Shown here piece by piece: positions 8,584 to 18,300 of a DNA stretch of 64,000 bases. The position numbers were made by a program, and so were the translations under genes. Numbering within the stretch: the stretch's first letter is position 1; every line of letters begins with the position of its first letter. The notes under the pieces are model-generated. The model was not told the origin of the DNA and did no database searches. It saw only the letters and a list, made by a program, of their open reading frames with translations. The DNA lies in the NCBI RefSeq assembly GCF_003236175.1, contig NZ_QKTW01000017.1:198304-262303 (forward strand). Direction: 5' to 3'. The stretch is from Taibaiella soli. GTDB taxonomy: Bacteria > Bacteroidota > Bacteroidia > Chitinophagales > Chitinophagaceae.

Positions 8584-8856
8584 GTACAGAACGTTTCTAA
8601 CAGCTTACTATAAGCTGCACACGAATCGCAGTAAGCTTCTCACAACTTACAGTATACTCTTAAGCTATTACCGCATATCTCTAAAGCATTACCGTAGACG
8701 ATTGTTAGCTTACCGTAAGCTCCTTATAACTTACCGTACAATCATACAACGTCACCGTATATCATTGTCAAATTACCGTAGGCTCCAGAAAGCTTCCTGT
8801 ACATCTCTAAAACATAACCCTAGACAAATGAAGAATTACAGTAGACGTCAATATCA
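8584..8856. repeat. array of 13 dyad-symmetric sites on a 21-bp pitch
   Basis: Thirteen degenerate units start at 8584, 8605, 8626, 8647, 8668, 8689, 8710, 8731, 8752, 8773, 8794, 8815 and 8836, each exactly 21 bases after the last. The conserved core is TTAC-N-GTA(A), with the centre base free (C, A or T); the best unit, 8706-8720, is the 15-bp dyad AGCTTAC-C-GTAAGCT. The remaining bases of each unit vary. A weaker unit may sit at 8563; the register is lost after 8857. Two helical turns between dyads suggests protein binding on one DNA face. It fills the gap between two leftward genes (8469-9006), in which I find no convincing gene. Confidence 0.85.
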
Positions 8857-9006
8857 TTCTTTAAGGTAAATCACTGTATAAGTACTTTAATCAGCTTTAG
8901 GCTATTCGCTGAATACAAATCCAGTATTGCCAGCGTCTTTCACACAGCCAAGGCAACAATAAAGCCAGATCTATTAACCTAATACCCTAAAATTTACGAT
9001 AGACAG

Positions 9007-9741
9007 CTATTGCGCAAACGGTCGTGTGATTCCTACAGGTTTAGGCTTGCAGAACTCGCGGAAATGTTCCCGTATCCACATACTCAACTCCAATGAGCTG
9101 GCTGTATGCGCAAAATCATACGGCATTGGTGTGCTAGCAATAAATATCGCCGCCAGACTATCGCTGGCATGTGTCAGTGCAATCACCTTATCCTGATTGT
9201 AGACGATGGAAACATATTTCGCCTGTTCATCATTCTTTACCATCCCTACAAAATGTTTGTATTTCTTTGACCGTCCGGAAATATGATTTGCCAGCCAGGT
9301 AAAACCACCATTGATAGCAATTCCTGAACTCCCGTCAAACTTTGGCCGCTGCCGGGCATCTTTTATTGTCTTATGATAAATAAGTCTTTCTTCTGCGGAA
9401 TCACGACGGTATTTGAGATAAGGCGATTCTATCACTACTTCATCCAACATATGGGCCGTTGGCATAAGCAGGACATTTCCAGATTTCTCCAGCAAAGCGC
9501 CGGTGCGTTTTTCCAGCATATAGCCCCGAAGGACAAAAATGACCGTATCACCAGCTGCCGCTTTTATTGCATAAGCACCGTTAATCTCTGAGGTTGATAA
9601 CTCTTTACTGCTCCGGTTATAAACGGTCACACCACCCAATGGCAATTTTGTATTGTCGTCGGTAATCACACCAGTCCAGGTCTGTGCATTGACAACACCA
9701 ACCACCAATAAAAGAAAAACAATCAGGACATGCCGCTTCAT
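9007..9741 (-). CDS. exported protein with carboxypeptidase-regulatory-like domain
   Basis: This is a 244-residue exported protein. A signal peptide (MKRHVLIVFLLLVVGVVNAQ) is followed by a CarboxypepD_reg-like beta-sandwich at residues about 22-95 (WTGVITDDNTKLPLGGVTVYN, the form that opens many TonB-dependent receptors). The TonB-plug-like words DEVVIESPY follow, but no beta-barrel: the remaining 140 residues are soluble and unrecognised. Such short proteins are common in Bacteroidota and of unknown role, probably periplasmic or attached to the outer membrane. It is transcribed leftward, divergent from the small exported gene at 9834. Confidence 0.82.
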   Translation of the reverse strand: MKRHVLIVFLLLVVGVVNAQTWTGVITDDNTKLPLGGVTVYNRSSKELSTSEINGAYAIKAAAGDTVIFVLRGYMLEKRTGALLEKSGNVLLMPTAHMLDEVVIESPYLKYRRDSAEERLIYHKTIKDARQRPKFDGSSGIAINGGFTWLANHISGRSKKYKHFVGMVKNDEQAKYVSIVYNQDKVIALTHASDSLAAIFIASTPMPYDFAHTASSLELSMWIREHFREFCKPKPVGITRPFAQ

Positions 9742-9833
9742 GGGTTTGTAGTTCTACGGCAAATGTACGATGATGCAGAGGTTTCTGTAGAAACTTGTTA
9801 TTTTTAAAAATGGTAAATCTGCAGCCATATCTT

Positions 9834-10349
9834 ATGAAAATTATGCTGGCTTTTCTCGGCACATTATATGCATCAATAGCTTCAGGACAGACTAATGTTG
9901 CAAAACCGGGGGCATTCCGGATTTCGCTCACTACCTACAATCATGCAGCATATATTTTCGAAGGAGCTACCACTTATTCGTTGACGGACTCATCTATACA
10001 GATAGCAAAAAAAGGACTTTCTGATACTGCTATTAAAACTGTTTACCTGAGACCGCTGGAAAATAGAGAATCGACGATTGCAAGTATCAACCGAATTCCA
10101 ATGGACACACTTAAAGACTATTATTGCAACTACTGTATCATGATAACGAGTGGCAACGAGTATTTTTTAAGCTTCGAACATAATAGCAAACAAAAAAGAA
10201 TAGACTTACATCATTATTATCTGCCACAGCTGGATGAAATCATAGAGATAATCAACTCTAATCTGCCTGCGGAATATCAAATCCGATATCTGGATAAAAA
10301 CACCATACAAGATTGCAAGTATAGCTATGGAACGGAAGACAACAAATGA
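9834..10349 (+). CDS. small exported hypothetical protein
   Basis: This is a 171-residue protein of unknown function from the ATG at 9834; earlier in-frame starts (9795, 9810) would put charged residues before the signal peptide and seem less likely. The N-terminus KIMLAFLGTLYASIASGQ looks like a signal peptide ending at a Q, usual in this phylum. The mature part contains Y and L rich beta-like segments, two cysteines (DYYCNYC) and a polar end. No motif was recognised. It is monocistronic and converges on the usher-like gene, with only 41 bases between them. Confidence 0.7.
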   Translation: MKIMLAFLGTLYASIASGQTNVAKPGAFRISLTTYNHAAYIFEGATTYSLTDSSIQIAKKGLSDTAIKTVYLRPLENRESTIASINRIPMDTLKDYYCNYCIMITSGNEYFLSFEHNSKQKRIDLHHYYLPQLDEIIEIINSNLPAEYQIRYLDKNTIQDCKYSYGTEDNK

Positions 10350-10390
10350 TCTGACGATTAACGATTAAAAAACGACACACTGCTACAACG

Positions 10391-13123
10391 TTATTTTTTT
10401 CCCGTAAACTGAATCACATCTATCATTTGTGCAGTTTTGTACTTCACTTCAAGGTTTACAGATTCTATTTTCTGTGGCGTTACTGTTACCTTCTCTTGCT
10501 TTAACTGAAAAATATCGCTGAACTCGGCTGAAATTTTAACCTCGTATTTACCCGCAGGAAGCGAAACGTTAAAAGATCCATCCGTCATCACATAACATGT
10601 AAAATCTTTTCCGCTCTCATTGGTAAAAATCAATGGAAGACCCGCTGCGCTTACCGTTCGTGTATAATATTTAGGAATAGAAAGACTAACCTTCCCCGAC
10701 ACTACACCGAGTTTATACATTGGAATAAACTTCTTCGTTCCCTTAAACATCAGCTGGTCGATCTGTCTTACCGGCAAATAGCCATTCCCATTTATAATAC
10801 CCAGATCATTGTTACGCTGATCAGTGTAATGTGAAATTTTGATACGTCCGTCAGCGTCCGATTGAGCCATCTGCTGATTGCTCCCATATACGATACCTTT
10901 CAGTAGTGCCTCCCCCTGATCTCTTTTCCCATTTTGATTCGCATCATTGAAAAAAATCATTGATTTTTTCTGCACAAAAAAATCAGCCGGGCGATGAAAT
11001 AAGAAGCGAACGCCTACACGAATATCCTGGTAGGCAATACCATTGGTAAATGAATACGAACAACTACCAGTTAGTTGCCAGTTCTGAAACAAATTCGCCA
11101 CTACAGACCCCGATACGTATTGGTAAGGAAGAGGATTACCAGCCCAATACTGCAGGTTATAGTTTGCCGACAATTCAAGTTTCTGTTGCAGCAGCGGAAC
11201 ACGGACACCAGGCCCAACGCTATACATTGAAAACGGCTTGCCGGTTGTGGCTTCCTGAATCAGATCTGTTGCAAAGAAAGCATGGTTTTGAACCAGACCC
11301 TGTATGTAAAAGAACTTATATCGTGCCTGCAATTGCAATCTTACCGGACGGTCATTATCATTTCGGGCAGGCACTTGATTTTGAACATAACTTAAAGCTG
11401 TGGTCAGCGAACCGCCAATAGAAAACCGAAGGCTGTTATAGCCCATGTCAAGCGCTGTATAAAAGCCGTTTAATTCATAAAACGGACTATTCGAGAATTG
11501 TGTCTTCTGGCTGGAATAGTATGGCATAAAACGGAAAGAATACTTCCCGGCTGTCTTAAATATATTGACCCCATACTGTCCGTTTTCCTGAAGATTGTGC
11601 GCAATAATACCTGTTACATTGTAGGTATAGGGATCACTGTTTACATAATTTGCAACCATACCAAGGCCCCAGCTATCTGTATTTCCGGAGAAGAGATAAT
11701 TAATAAGTTCCGAAAACTGCATTGTTTTCTTCATTAGTCCTGCATATTCCGGCGTACTGTAATAGTTGTCTGAAAACAGCTGCCAACGTGATTTGTGCAT
11801 CCGCCACCTTAGGCGCGCGGCAGCGCCTTGTTCGTGGCCGCTAAATAATTCTCCCGTATTCCCGAAAAACGAAGCCTCTACAGACTGTCGCAAATCAGGC
11901 TGCCATTTAAAACCTACGCCACCTAAATAGAGATCTTTATAAATGGGATTATTCCATTGATGCAGGAATGATCCATTTACCGAAGTCTGACCTGAAAGAT
12001 CGAAACCGCCCGCAGCATAGAGGCTACGTGTATTATTGCCTGGTGCATTCTGATCGCCGAGCAGATATGAGTTTGCATTGTAAAGATAACTGACCCCAAT
12101 AAAACGTTTGCTATCACCGATGGTTACATTGCCGCCTTGTCCGTAAATTGGTAATTCACCCCAAATATTCATCAGTCCTGCGCGTGTCGTGACCATCCCT
12201 TGTTTGTAGCCAATGTAGGTATTCATCAAGGTTAGCGGCTGATGAGCGCCTGCATTATATGCATCCATCGAGAGCACAACCCCGTTTTCAGTTGCGGCTT
12301 TATTATAAGCTACCTGATATTCCTGGGTATTTACATTCATACCATTGTGATAAAACTGTACAGCAGCATAATTATCTAAAGCCGCAGTGACATTCTGTTG
12401 TAATTCCAGATTATTTGTTACGATAACCGGCCGGATGTTTATTGCCGTTACAGAAGCATTGCTGCTATCGCGCAGATCAATTGCGAGTGATTGTTCTTCG
12501 TATACACTATTGCTATTTTCCCTCTTCTGAAAATGGTAGTCGACTGTCACAGTAGTATCCGTATACGCAGGGAGCGAAAAAAACAATTCGTGCTGTTCCG
12601 TAATCCAGTTTGGTCCATCTCCGGCGTATAGTGATAAATGCTCAGAAGTATTGCCTTTATTACGAACAAGCACCGGCACATGTAATGTTTCTTTCAGATT
12701 ATTAATAACAGGCGAAAGCTCCGTCGTGTTCATCTGAACATTTCGCTGTAAAGCCATATCGATTTTAAACTGAGCGATCGCAGTATCTCCCTTATCTGAA
12801 ATAATCCATAAATAGACGGGAAAACCCGCATACAGATCCTGCCGTGGCAACATGCATTTTACTACCTGCAATGCAGAAGCATGCGGCGCAACTGTTAGAA
12901 CTTTTGCATTAAACAACCGAATAGAAGTTTCCACAGGCACAAAATGAAAACGAGCAGTATCATCACTTTTATTAGCAACGCTTAATGTGTTGAAAAGAAT
13001 AGACCCGGCATTGTCTACAAGCACTACAGAAGACGCAAATCTAGCCTCAATACCTTGTGCATAAATTGAATCTGAGAAATAAAACAGTAAAGAAAAAAAG
13101 AAAAAGAATGCCCGGATCTTCAC
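10391..13123 (-). CDS. usher-like outer-membrane beta-barrel protein
   Basis: This 910-residue protein has a signal peptide ending in YAQ at residue 23, then two Ig-like beta-sandwich regions (about 24-130 and 135-230), then some 480 residues of alternating aromatic/polar beta strands as in an outer-membrane barrel, and a C-terminal soluble part (about 720-910) that begins with a calcium-loop motif FFNDANQNGKRDQGE and ends in carboxypeptidase-regulatory-like sandwiches. Together with divergent pilin-like and chaperone genes next door, it is best read as an outer-membrane usher that exports and assembles a pilus. Sequence similarity to FimD/PapC is not obvious to me, so this is an inference from architecture and context. 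The ATG lies 170 bases from the pilin start, so expression is divergent. Confidence 0.6.
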   Translation of the reverse strand: MKIRAFFFFFSLLFYFSDSIYAQGIEARFASSVVLVDNAGSILFNTLSVANKSDDTARFHFVPVETSIRLFNAKVLTVAPHASALQVVKCMLPRQDLYAGFPVYLWIISDKGDTAIAQFKIDMALQRNVQMNTTELSPVINNLKETLHVPVLVRNKGNTSEHLSLYAGDGPNWITEQHELFFSLPAYTDTTVTVDYHFQKRENSNSVYEEQSLAIDLRDSSNASVTAINIRPVIVTNNLELQQNVTAALDNYAAVQFYHNGMNVNTQEYQVAYNKAATENGVVLSMDAYNAGAHQPLTLMNTYIGYKQGMVTTRAGLMNIWGELPIYGQGGNVTIGDSKRFIGVSYLYNANSYLLGDQNAPGNNTRSLYAAGGFDLSGQTSVNGSFLHQWNNPIYKDLYLGGVGFKWQPDLRQSVEASFFGNTGELFSGHEQGAAARLRWRMHKSRWQLFSDNYYSTPEYAGLMKKTMQFSELINYLFSGNTDSWGLGMVANYVNSDPYTYNVTGIIAHNLQENGQYGVNIFKTAGKYSFRFMPYYSSQKTQFSNSPFYELNGFYTALDMGYNSLRFSIGGSLTTALSYVQNQVPARNDNDRPVRLQLQARYKFFYIQGLVQNHAFFATDLIQEATTGKPFSMYSVGPGVRVPLLQQKLELSANYNLQYWAGNPLPYQYVSGSVVANLFQNWQLTGSCSYSFTNGIAYQDIRVGVRFLFHRPADFFVQKKSMIFFNDANQNGKRDQGEALLKGIVYGSNQQMAQSDADGRIKISHYTDQRNNDLGIINGNGYLPVRQIDQLMFKGTKKFIPMYKLGVVSGKVSLSIPKYYTRTVSAAGLPLIFTNESGKDFTCYVMTDGSFNVSLPAGKYEVKISAEFSDIFQLKQEKVTVTPQKIESVNLEVKYKTAQMIDVIQFTGKK

Positions 13124-13224
13124 CGCGTAAAGCTATTTAGATAAATGAGCATCTGTTATTGTGTAACCTCATTTTGTTCATAGTAGAAGTACTAAATCTT
13201 GGCCATATTCAACGGAGGAATTTT

Positions 13225-13252
13225 TTTGATGTGTTTTGGATAGATACATTTA
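13225..13252 (+). promoter_or_regulatory. candidate promoter of the pilin operon
   Basis: TTTG (13225-13228) and TACATTTA (13245-13252) resemble the Bacteroidota -33 and -7 elements with a 16-base gap, slightly short. The start codon lies 40 bases downstream. Confidence 0.3.
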
Positions 13253-13292
13253 CATCGGGAGAACAAATTTTTAACAACCACATCTACTCGCA

Positions 13293-13811
13293 ATGAAGAA
13301 TTTTCTGGGAGCCTCGGCAATAGCCTTGTGCGGTATTTTATCATGTACGGCAGCTCATGCCCAATCTACAGGCAACGTAACGCTAAATGTGCAGATTGCA
13401 GACATTATTTCGATGACTGTGAATACAAACACTGTCAACTTCAACCTGAACTCGGGAACCAGCTATGCTGCCGATCAGACACAACCGGCTACCTCGCAGT
13501 TTACAATTCTTGCCACTCGTCCGTTTGATCTGGATGTGAAATCGAATGCGGCAAGTCTTACAAATGGTTCTAATTCGCTGCCACTATCAGTCGTGCAAAT
13601 TGAAAGTACCAACTCAAATCTCGGTATTACACCAGCTGCTCCTGTGCTGCTTACTACTGCTAACCAAAAATTGCTGGATGAAGCATCAGCCGGACTTGCA
13701 CAGAATGTAGACATGAAATATACATTGCTGACCAATAGTAATTTCAGCAGCTTTAACGTGCCAGCTGGTACTTACACAACGACACTTGTGTACACAGCAT
13801 CTATCGATTAA
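13293..13811 (+). CDS. pilin-like exported subunit (major)
   Basis: This 172-residue protein has a signal peptide (residues 1-23, ending in AHAQ) and a mature part rich in T, S, N and V, predicted all-beta. It shares with the protein at 14666-15145 the words LLTTANQKLL, VDMKYTLL and the final strand VPAGTYTTTLVYTASID, so the two are homologous subunits. It lies first in the operon and is followed by an attenuator hairpin, which fits a highly expressed major subunit. Architecture resembles archaic chaperone-usher pilins, but I cannot name the family. Confidence 0.65.
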   Translation: MKNFLGASAIALCGILSCTAAHAQSTGNVTLNVQIADIISMTVNTNTVNFNLNSGTSYAADQTQPATSQFTILATRPFDLDVKSNAASLTNGSNSLPLSVVQIESTNSNLGITPAAPVLLTTANQKLLDEASAGLAQNVDMKYTLLTNSNFSSFNVPAGTYTTTLVYTASID

Positions 13812-13829
13812 TATTTAGTTACTTTGTAT

Positions 13830-13872
13830 GCCGGAGTTGATCTCATTGAGAGGCGCTCCGGCAACATTTTTT
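13830..13872 (+). terminator. terminator-like hairpin between pilin and chaperone genes
   Basis: The arms GCCGGAG (13830-13836) and CTCCGGC (13856-13862) enclose 19 bases, then AACA and six T residues (13867-13872) that touch the chaperone ATG at 13873. Partial termination here would leave more pilin than chaperone mRNA. Confidence 0.65.
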
Positions 13873-14673
13873 ATGAAATACTTTATTTCACTTCTTTTCC
13901 TTTTGACCGCCTGTTCTGTCACTGCACAGATAAGCCTGTCGGTTGCACCTGCCCGTTTATTTTTTGATATAACCGGAACAAGAAAGACGGAAAAGATAAA
14001 AGTGTTTAATAACGGCAAGGAAAAGGCTATCTGGCAGATCTATCTGCAGGACTGGACGAGAGACAGTCTGGGACAAAAGCATTTCTTTCCGCCTAATACG
14101 CTGCCGCATTCCTGCGCTGCCGATCTCATTATATTTCCATCCGTGTTGCAAATTCCTCCTGATAGTACCGGCGAAGTAACAGTGAGTATAAAGGATAATT
14201 TCAGCCTGTCACAGACAGATACTTCGAAACATGCAATGGTTGTAATCTCTCAGGCAGATGATCCTGCAAAGCTGAAAGATGCAGCTGCGAAAAAACAGGC
14301 GGCCATTATGATTAAAGCGGAGTTTGCAGTACATGTTTATCTGCTGAATGGCGGGTCAAAAAAGGATGTAACCATCGATCAGTTCTATCTGCAGCGAGAC
14401 AGTGCAAAAAACAAGTTGCAGGTTTACGTGCACAACACAGGCTTGCAACCGTTGGATACAAAGGTGCATATTGAATTTTCAAACGATGCTACTGCAAAGC
14501 AGTGGAAACTAAATGAAATAACTGCCGCGATATTACCAGGCGATATACGAATTGTAAGTTTTGCTTTGCCCGATGGTTTGGAAAAAGGGATGTATTCTGC
14601 AATGGCAACTGTAGACTGCGGTGAAGATGTGCCGTTAAAAATTGGAGAGCTTAGTTTTAACTGGAATGAATAA
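13873..14673 (+). CDS. PapD-like periplasmic fimbrial chaperone
   Basis: This 266-residue protein begins with a signal peptide (MKYFISLLFLLTACSVTAQ). The upstream in-frame ATG at 13828 lies within the hairpin and is rejected. Residues about 20-140 form a first Ig-like domain (ISLSVAPARLFFDITGTRKTEKIKVFNNGKEK) as in fimbrial chaperones, with PPDSTGEVTVSI where the F-G strand region would be; residues 150-266 form a second. Such chaperones bind pilin subunits in the periplasm by donating a strand and deliver them to an usher. Between the two pilin-like genes it completes a plausible chaperone-usher set. It overlaps the second pilin gene by eight bases. Confidence 0.75.
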   Translation: MKYFISLLFLLTACSVTAQISLSVAPARLFFDITGTRKTEKIKVFNNGKEKAIWQIYLQDWTRDSLGQKHFFPPNTLPHSCAADLIIFPSVLQIPPDSTGEVTVSIKDNFSLSQTDTSKHAMVVISQADDPAKLKDAAAKKQAAIMIKAEFAVHVYLLNGGSKKDVTIDQFYLQRDSAKNKLQVYVHNTGLQPLDTKVHIEFSNDATAKQWKLNEITAAILPGDIRIVSFALPDGLEKGMYSAMATVDCGEDVPLKIGELSFNWNE

Positions 14674-15145
14674 GATCTGGGTATTGATTTTTTTATTGCT
14701 GTGCAGCCAAAAAAGCGATGCACAGTCAATAACGATACTAGGTAGTCCGCCAACTATCCAAATGCTGACTGCTGCTGACATCCGAAATGGAAAGTCAATC
14801 ACGCATACCAGTATCCGCATCGGCTATCCTCTTTTGAATCTTGGCGGATTAAGTATGGATGTATTTGCCCGTGCAGAGTTTGCCAATCTTTCATCGACAG
14901 GTTCCGGAACTATTCCTGCAAATAATGTCGGAGTATCTGTTACTAATTTATCGGGCGCAGATCCTGAAATTCTACTGAGCACCGCTAATCAACGTATTCT
15001 GCATCAACCTCCGGGATTGCTGACCGCTTTGCTTGGCGGGACAGCAGATGTTTCTATAAAATACCGTGTGCTCGGTGGCGCGAGTTTACTGGTGCCTGCT
15101 GCCACCTACACTGTACGTATTTTCTACATGGTATCTATGGATTAG
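14666..15145 (+). CDS. pilin-like exported subunit (minor)
   Basis: This is a 159-residue exported protein, start ATG 14666 inside the end of the chaperone gene, giving tight translational coupling. A signal peptide (MNKIWVLIFLLLCSQKSDAQ) is followed by a beta-rich domain. The homology with the first pilin-like protein shows in LLSTANQRIL, VSIKYRVL and the closing strand VPAATYTVRIFYMVSMD. As the last and weaker gene of the operon, it is likely an adapter or tip subunit. No lipobox is visible. Confidence 0.65.
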   Translation: MNKIWVLIFLLLCSQKSDAQSITILGSPPTIQMLTAADIRNGKSITHTSIRIGYPLLNLGGLSMDVFARAEFANLSSTGSGTIPANNVGVSVTNLSGADPEILLSTANQRILHQPPGLLTALLGGTADVSIKYRVLGGASLLVPAATYTVRIFYMVSMD

Positions 15146-15287
15146 GATCTGCGGTTTTTCGCATCAATAATCGATTCAAAATATCCAATGAGCATCTGTC
15201 TGGAAGAGGCAGTGAATTCGGAGCAGGCGGACTAAAACTTTACTAAAGCAGATAGCAATCCTTCTTATGATCTGGGTAAAATGATGA

Positions 15288-15309
15288 GAGTTGCCTAGAC
15301 AAGCAACTC
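15288..15309. terminator. hairpin GAGTTGC-N8-GCAACTC in convergent gap
   Basis: Perfect 7-bp arms with an 8-base loop lie between the pilin operon and the leftward T9SS gene. It is followed by CCCCGATTTT, so the T run is weak; it may end one or both transcripts. The rest of 15146-15376 shows nothing. Confidence 0.35.
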
Positions 15310-15376
15310 CCCGATTTTCATCCAAACTATAATTTTCTAAAGACGATTTTTATTAAACCTTTTAAAGTCTTACCCT

Positions 15377-18300
15377 TTATTGCTTGATAATTTTTGTCTG
15401 GCGGATTAATGTACCCTTATTGGTATAGACCTGTAAAATATACAAACCGGCAGCATATCGCGAAACATCGATCCGGCGTACATCATGACCCGAGAATATT
15501 TCACGTCCGTCAATGGTATGAAGCACCACTTTTACTGATTCCTGACTCTCGATATAGATCATATCAGCAACAGGATTCGGGTACACTTTCACATTCGAAT
15601 TCAGGCTTACTTCCGGCACCGCGTCAGGGTATACATCATATACCGCCGACATGCTCGTACAACCATTCGCATCTGTTACCACAACGTAATACTGCCCTGC
15701 TGCGGCTGGTGTATAAGAGGAATTGGTAGCGCCGATAATAGTCTGCGTACCCTTCAGCCATTGATAATCGGCATAACTTAATGTCGTCTGAAGAATACCC
15801 TGCGGATTCGCAACAATTACCGGTTGCGGCAAAGGAAATATACTAACCTGCTGCGGCGTAGAAGTTGCCGAGCATACACCTTCTGCTACCTTAAGCGTAT
15901 AGGAACCCGCTGTATTTACAGTCAAGGTACTATCTGTAGCACCGGTAATAGCAGATCCGTTTTCAAACCACTGATAGGCATATGCAGTATCGGTAAAGGC
16001 ACTGAGTGTAACGCTGTCTCCACTACAAAAACCAAGCGGGTTACTGGCTGCGACAATGGCAAAAGGAACCTGATCTACATGTACTGTTACTGTATCATAA
16101 AACGCGCAACCATTATTAGCGCCACCGCTGCTGTCCAATGCAGACAGATAATATTGTGTGGTAACATTCGGTGTGAGCACAACTGTATCTCCTGATAAGC
16201 CAACGGGATTCCAATAGTAGCTATAACCAGTGTTTGTTGACGCGGCAGACAGGCTAACCGACTGACCCAGACAAATACTCGGCGTATCGGGTACAAAATT
16301 TACTGCAGGCGCAGGTGTTATCGTCACCGGAACTGTTACCGGCTGTAATTGGCAACTGCCATCATTAACCCTCCACTTGTAGAAATAATAATAGTTAGAC
16401 GGGGTCACCCCACCGGAATACCCGGAAGTAATCGATACCAGATTAGGAAGCGTATAAGGATAGGTAAAGCCTATTGTCGCATCTCTGTTCAGATTAGTCA
16501 TCCCCGTTGCACCCGTTACTACCAGCCGGTAATTGGTTCCAGCCGGCACATGAAAATTAAGCGGTACTATGTTAGCGACACCCGGTGCAGGCGCAACCGT
16601 TACACTAGCTGTTGCCGTCTGGAGTATCGTACCCGCACTGTTTTTAAGCGCAACAGTGATTGTCCCCGAACCGGCTGTACCCTGCGGATACACTTCCGCG
16701 CTCTGCAATACAAAAGGTGCATAAGCAGTAAACATCAGACCTACATCAGAGAAACCATTGTTACCTGTTCCTATATTCACCGGCGCAAGAGAACCTACTG
16801 CCTGTACCCCTGTTATTGAACTCGCGGCGGCTACATAATAAGTAGCATTGCTATACAGAAATGGGGTTGTATAAGAGGCTCCGATATAAAGCGGAACTAA
16901 CGCGGTGGGATTATCATACCATTTTATAACAACGCCAGGCTGCGGTTGTACTTGCAGCACTGCTGCGCCCGGTCCGCAACGCACCGCACCTGTAACACTG
17001 CTCATAACGGGATTAAAAACCGGCACCATAAACGCGCTGCTCGCGGTAAATAAATGGGAGAACTGACAGCTGTCTACGATGCGATAATACATGGTATCAG
17101 TCAATGCAGCCGTTATATAATTGAGTGCGGTTGCTCCGCCGATATTTGTCCAGGGGCCGGAAGGACTGGTCGCCGTTTGCCATTGATAAGAAATACCACC
17201 TGTATTATTAGGATCAGAAGCATTCAGCCAAACCGTATCACCGACACAACGCGGTGCAGTAAAAGCCGGTGTATTTACAGTTGCCGCCACAGGCTGGCCG
17301 CTGCAAATGTCCATGCGAGCTGTCTGTAAGCCAAAACCGGTAAGCGCAGGTGCATTGACAATCTTCCGCACAACATCCGCGCCGCCTGTCATAAAATAAG
17401 TATACCAGGGCTGGGCATTCAGTCTTTCCGATAAATGCAATTGGCTGTCAACTGTCACATTGCCGATCCAGGAAGGTTTATAATAAATTTCAGACTTGTA
17501 TCCTGTTGCAGTACCTGATACTTGCAGGCTGTCATAGAAATACATAAAAGTACCTGCGGGCATCGCCGGTGGCAAGGTTCCTGCGTACTGAAACACATTC
17601 AACGATGCTGGCACCGTACCTGCAGCCCAGGTGATTTTCGCTACGGTATCTTGTCCAAATGTAAAGACCTGTGTAGTGCCTGCTGCCGGTGTTGCGGGTG
17701 TTGCTACTGCTATTGGCGGTGCTACAGTGGGTGTAAATTCATAAGGTCCGATATCCGGCACACCGGTTGTTGTCAAAACAGCTCTGGGATTACCATTGAT
17801 ATCTGTATTGTTTCCCTGAAACTGTACACCATGTCCATTCAAAGACCAGCTGGCGCTGTCTGCGGGATTTGGTGCCAGATTGGTAGTACTTGTAAAAGCC
17901 GGACGATAACTGATGGAATATTTATCATACCCTGTAGCTGCACGCCAGGCATCTAAAGTAGCATAAGACACTGCCGGACTAACGAGCGAGAACAATCCGG
18001 CGCCTCCGCCATAAACATTGTTATAGTCGATCTTCATACCAGCAAGTACACTGTAAACTGCCAGCGGATAACCTGTAGTACCGGCATTGTAGAAGATGTT
18101 GTTATAAGCATTAATGGAAGAAAAAGCCGTAGTAGTATTATACATGTAACCGGCATAGTTGGTCGGTGCCGTAGAATTACTACAGAATGTATTGTTCAGA
18201 AAATCGATGTTATTGGTGTTGTAGCTGCGCAATCCGTATGCGATATTTGACCCTTCCACCCAAACGATATTATTTTTAACCGTACTAAAGCTGGAAGTAA

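Noticed and set aside
8584-8856. CRISPR array
   Set aside because: The period is 21 bases with degenerate units and no constant repeat plus unique spacer, and there are no cas genes.
8564-8865. 100-codon open plus-strand frame through the 21-bp array with a heptad pattern (Y-R-x-L)
   Set aside because: It has no ATG, GTG or TTG at its beginning, and a 21-base period automatically keeps frames open or closed; selection is better seen in the dyad centre than in codon positions.
16349-16819. 156-codon plus-strand frame opposite the 1557-residue surface protein
   Set aside because: It is a shadow frame over low-complexity threonine-rich coding sequence, with Arg/Cys/Ile-rich translation.
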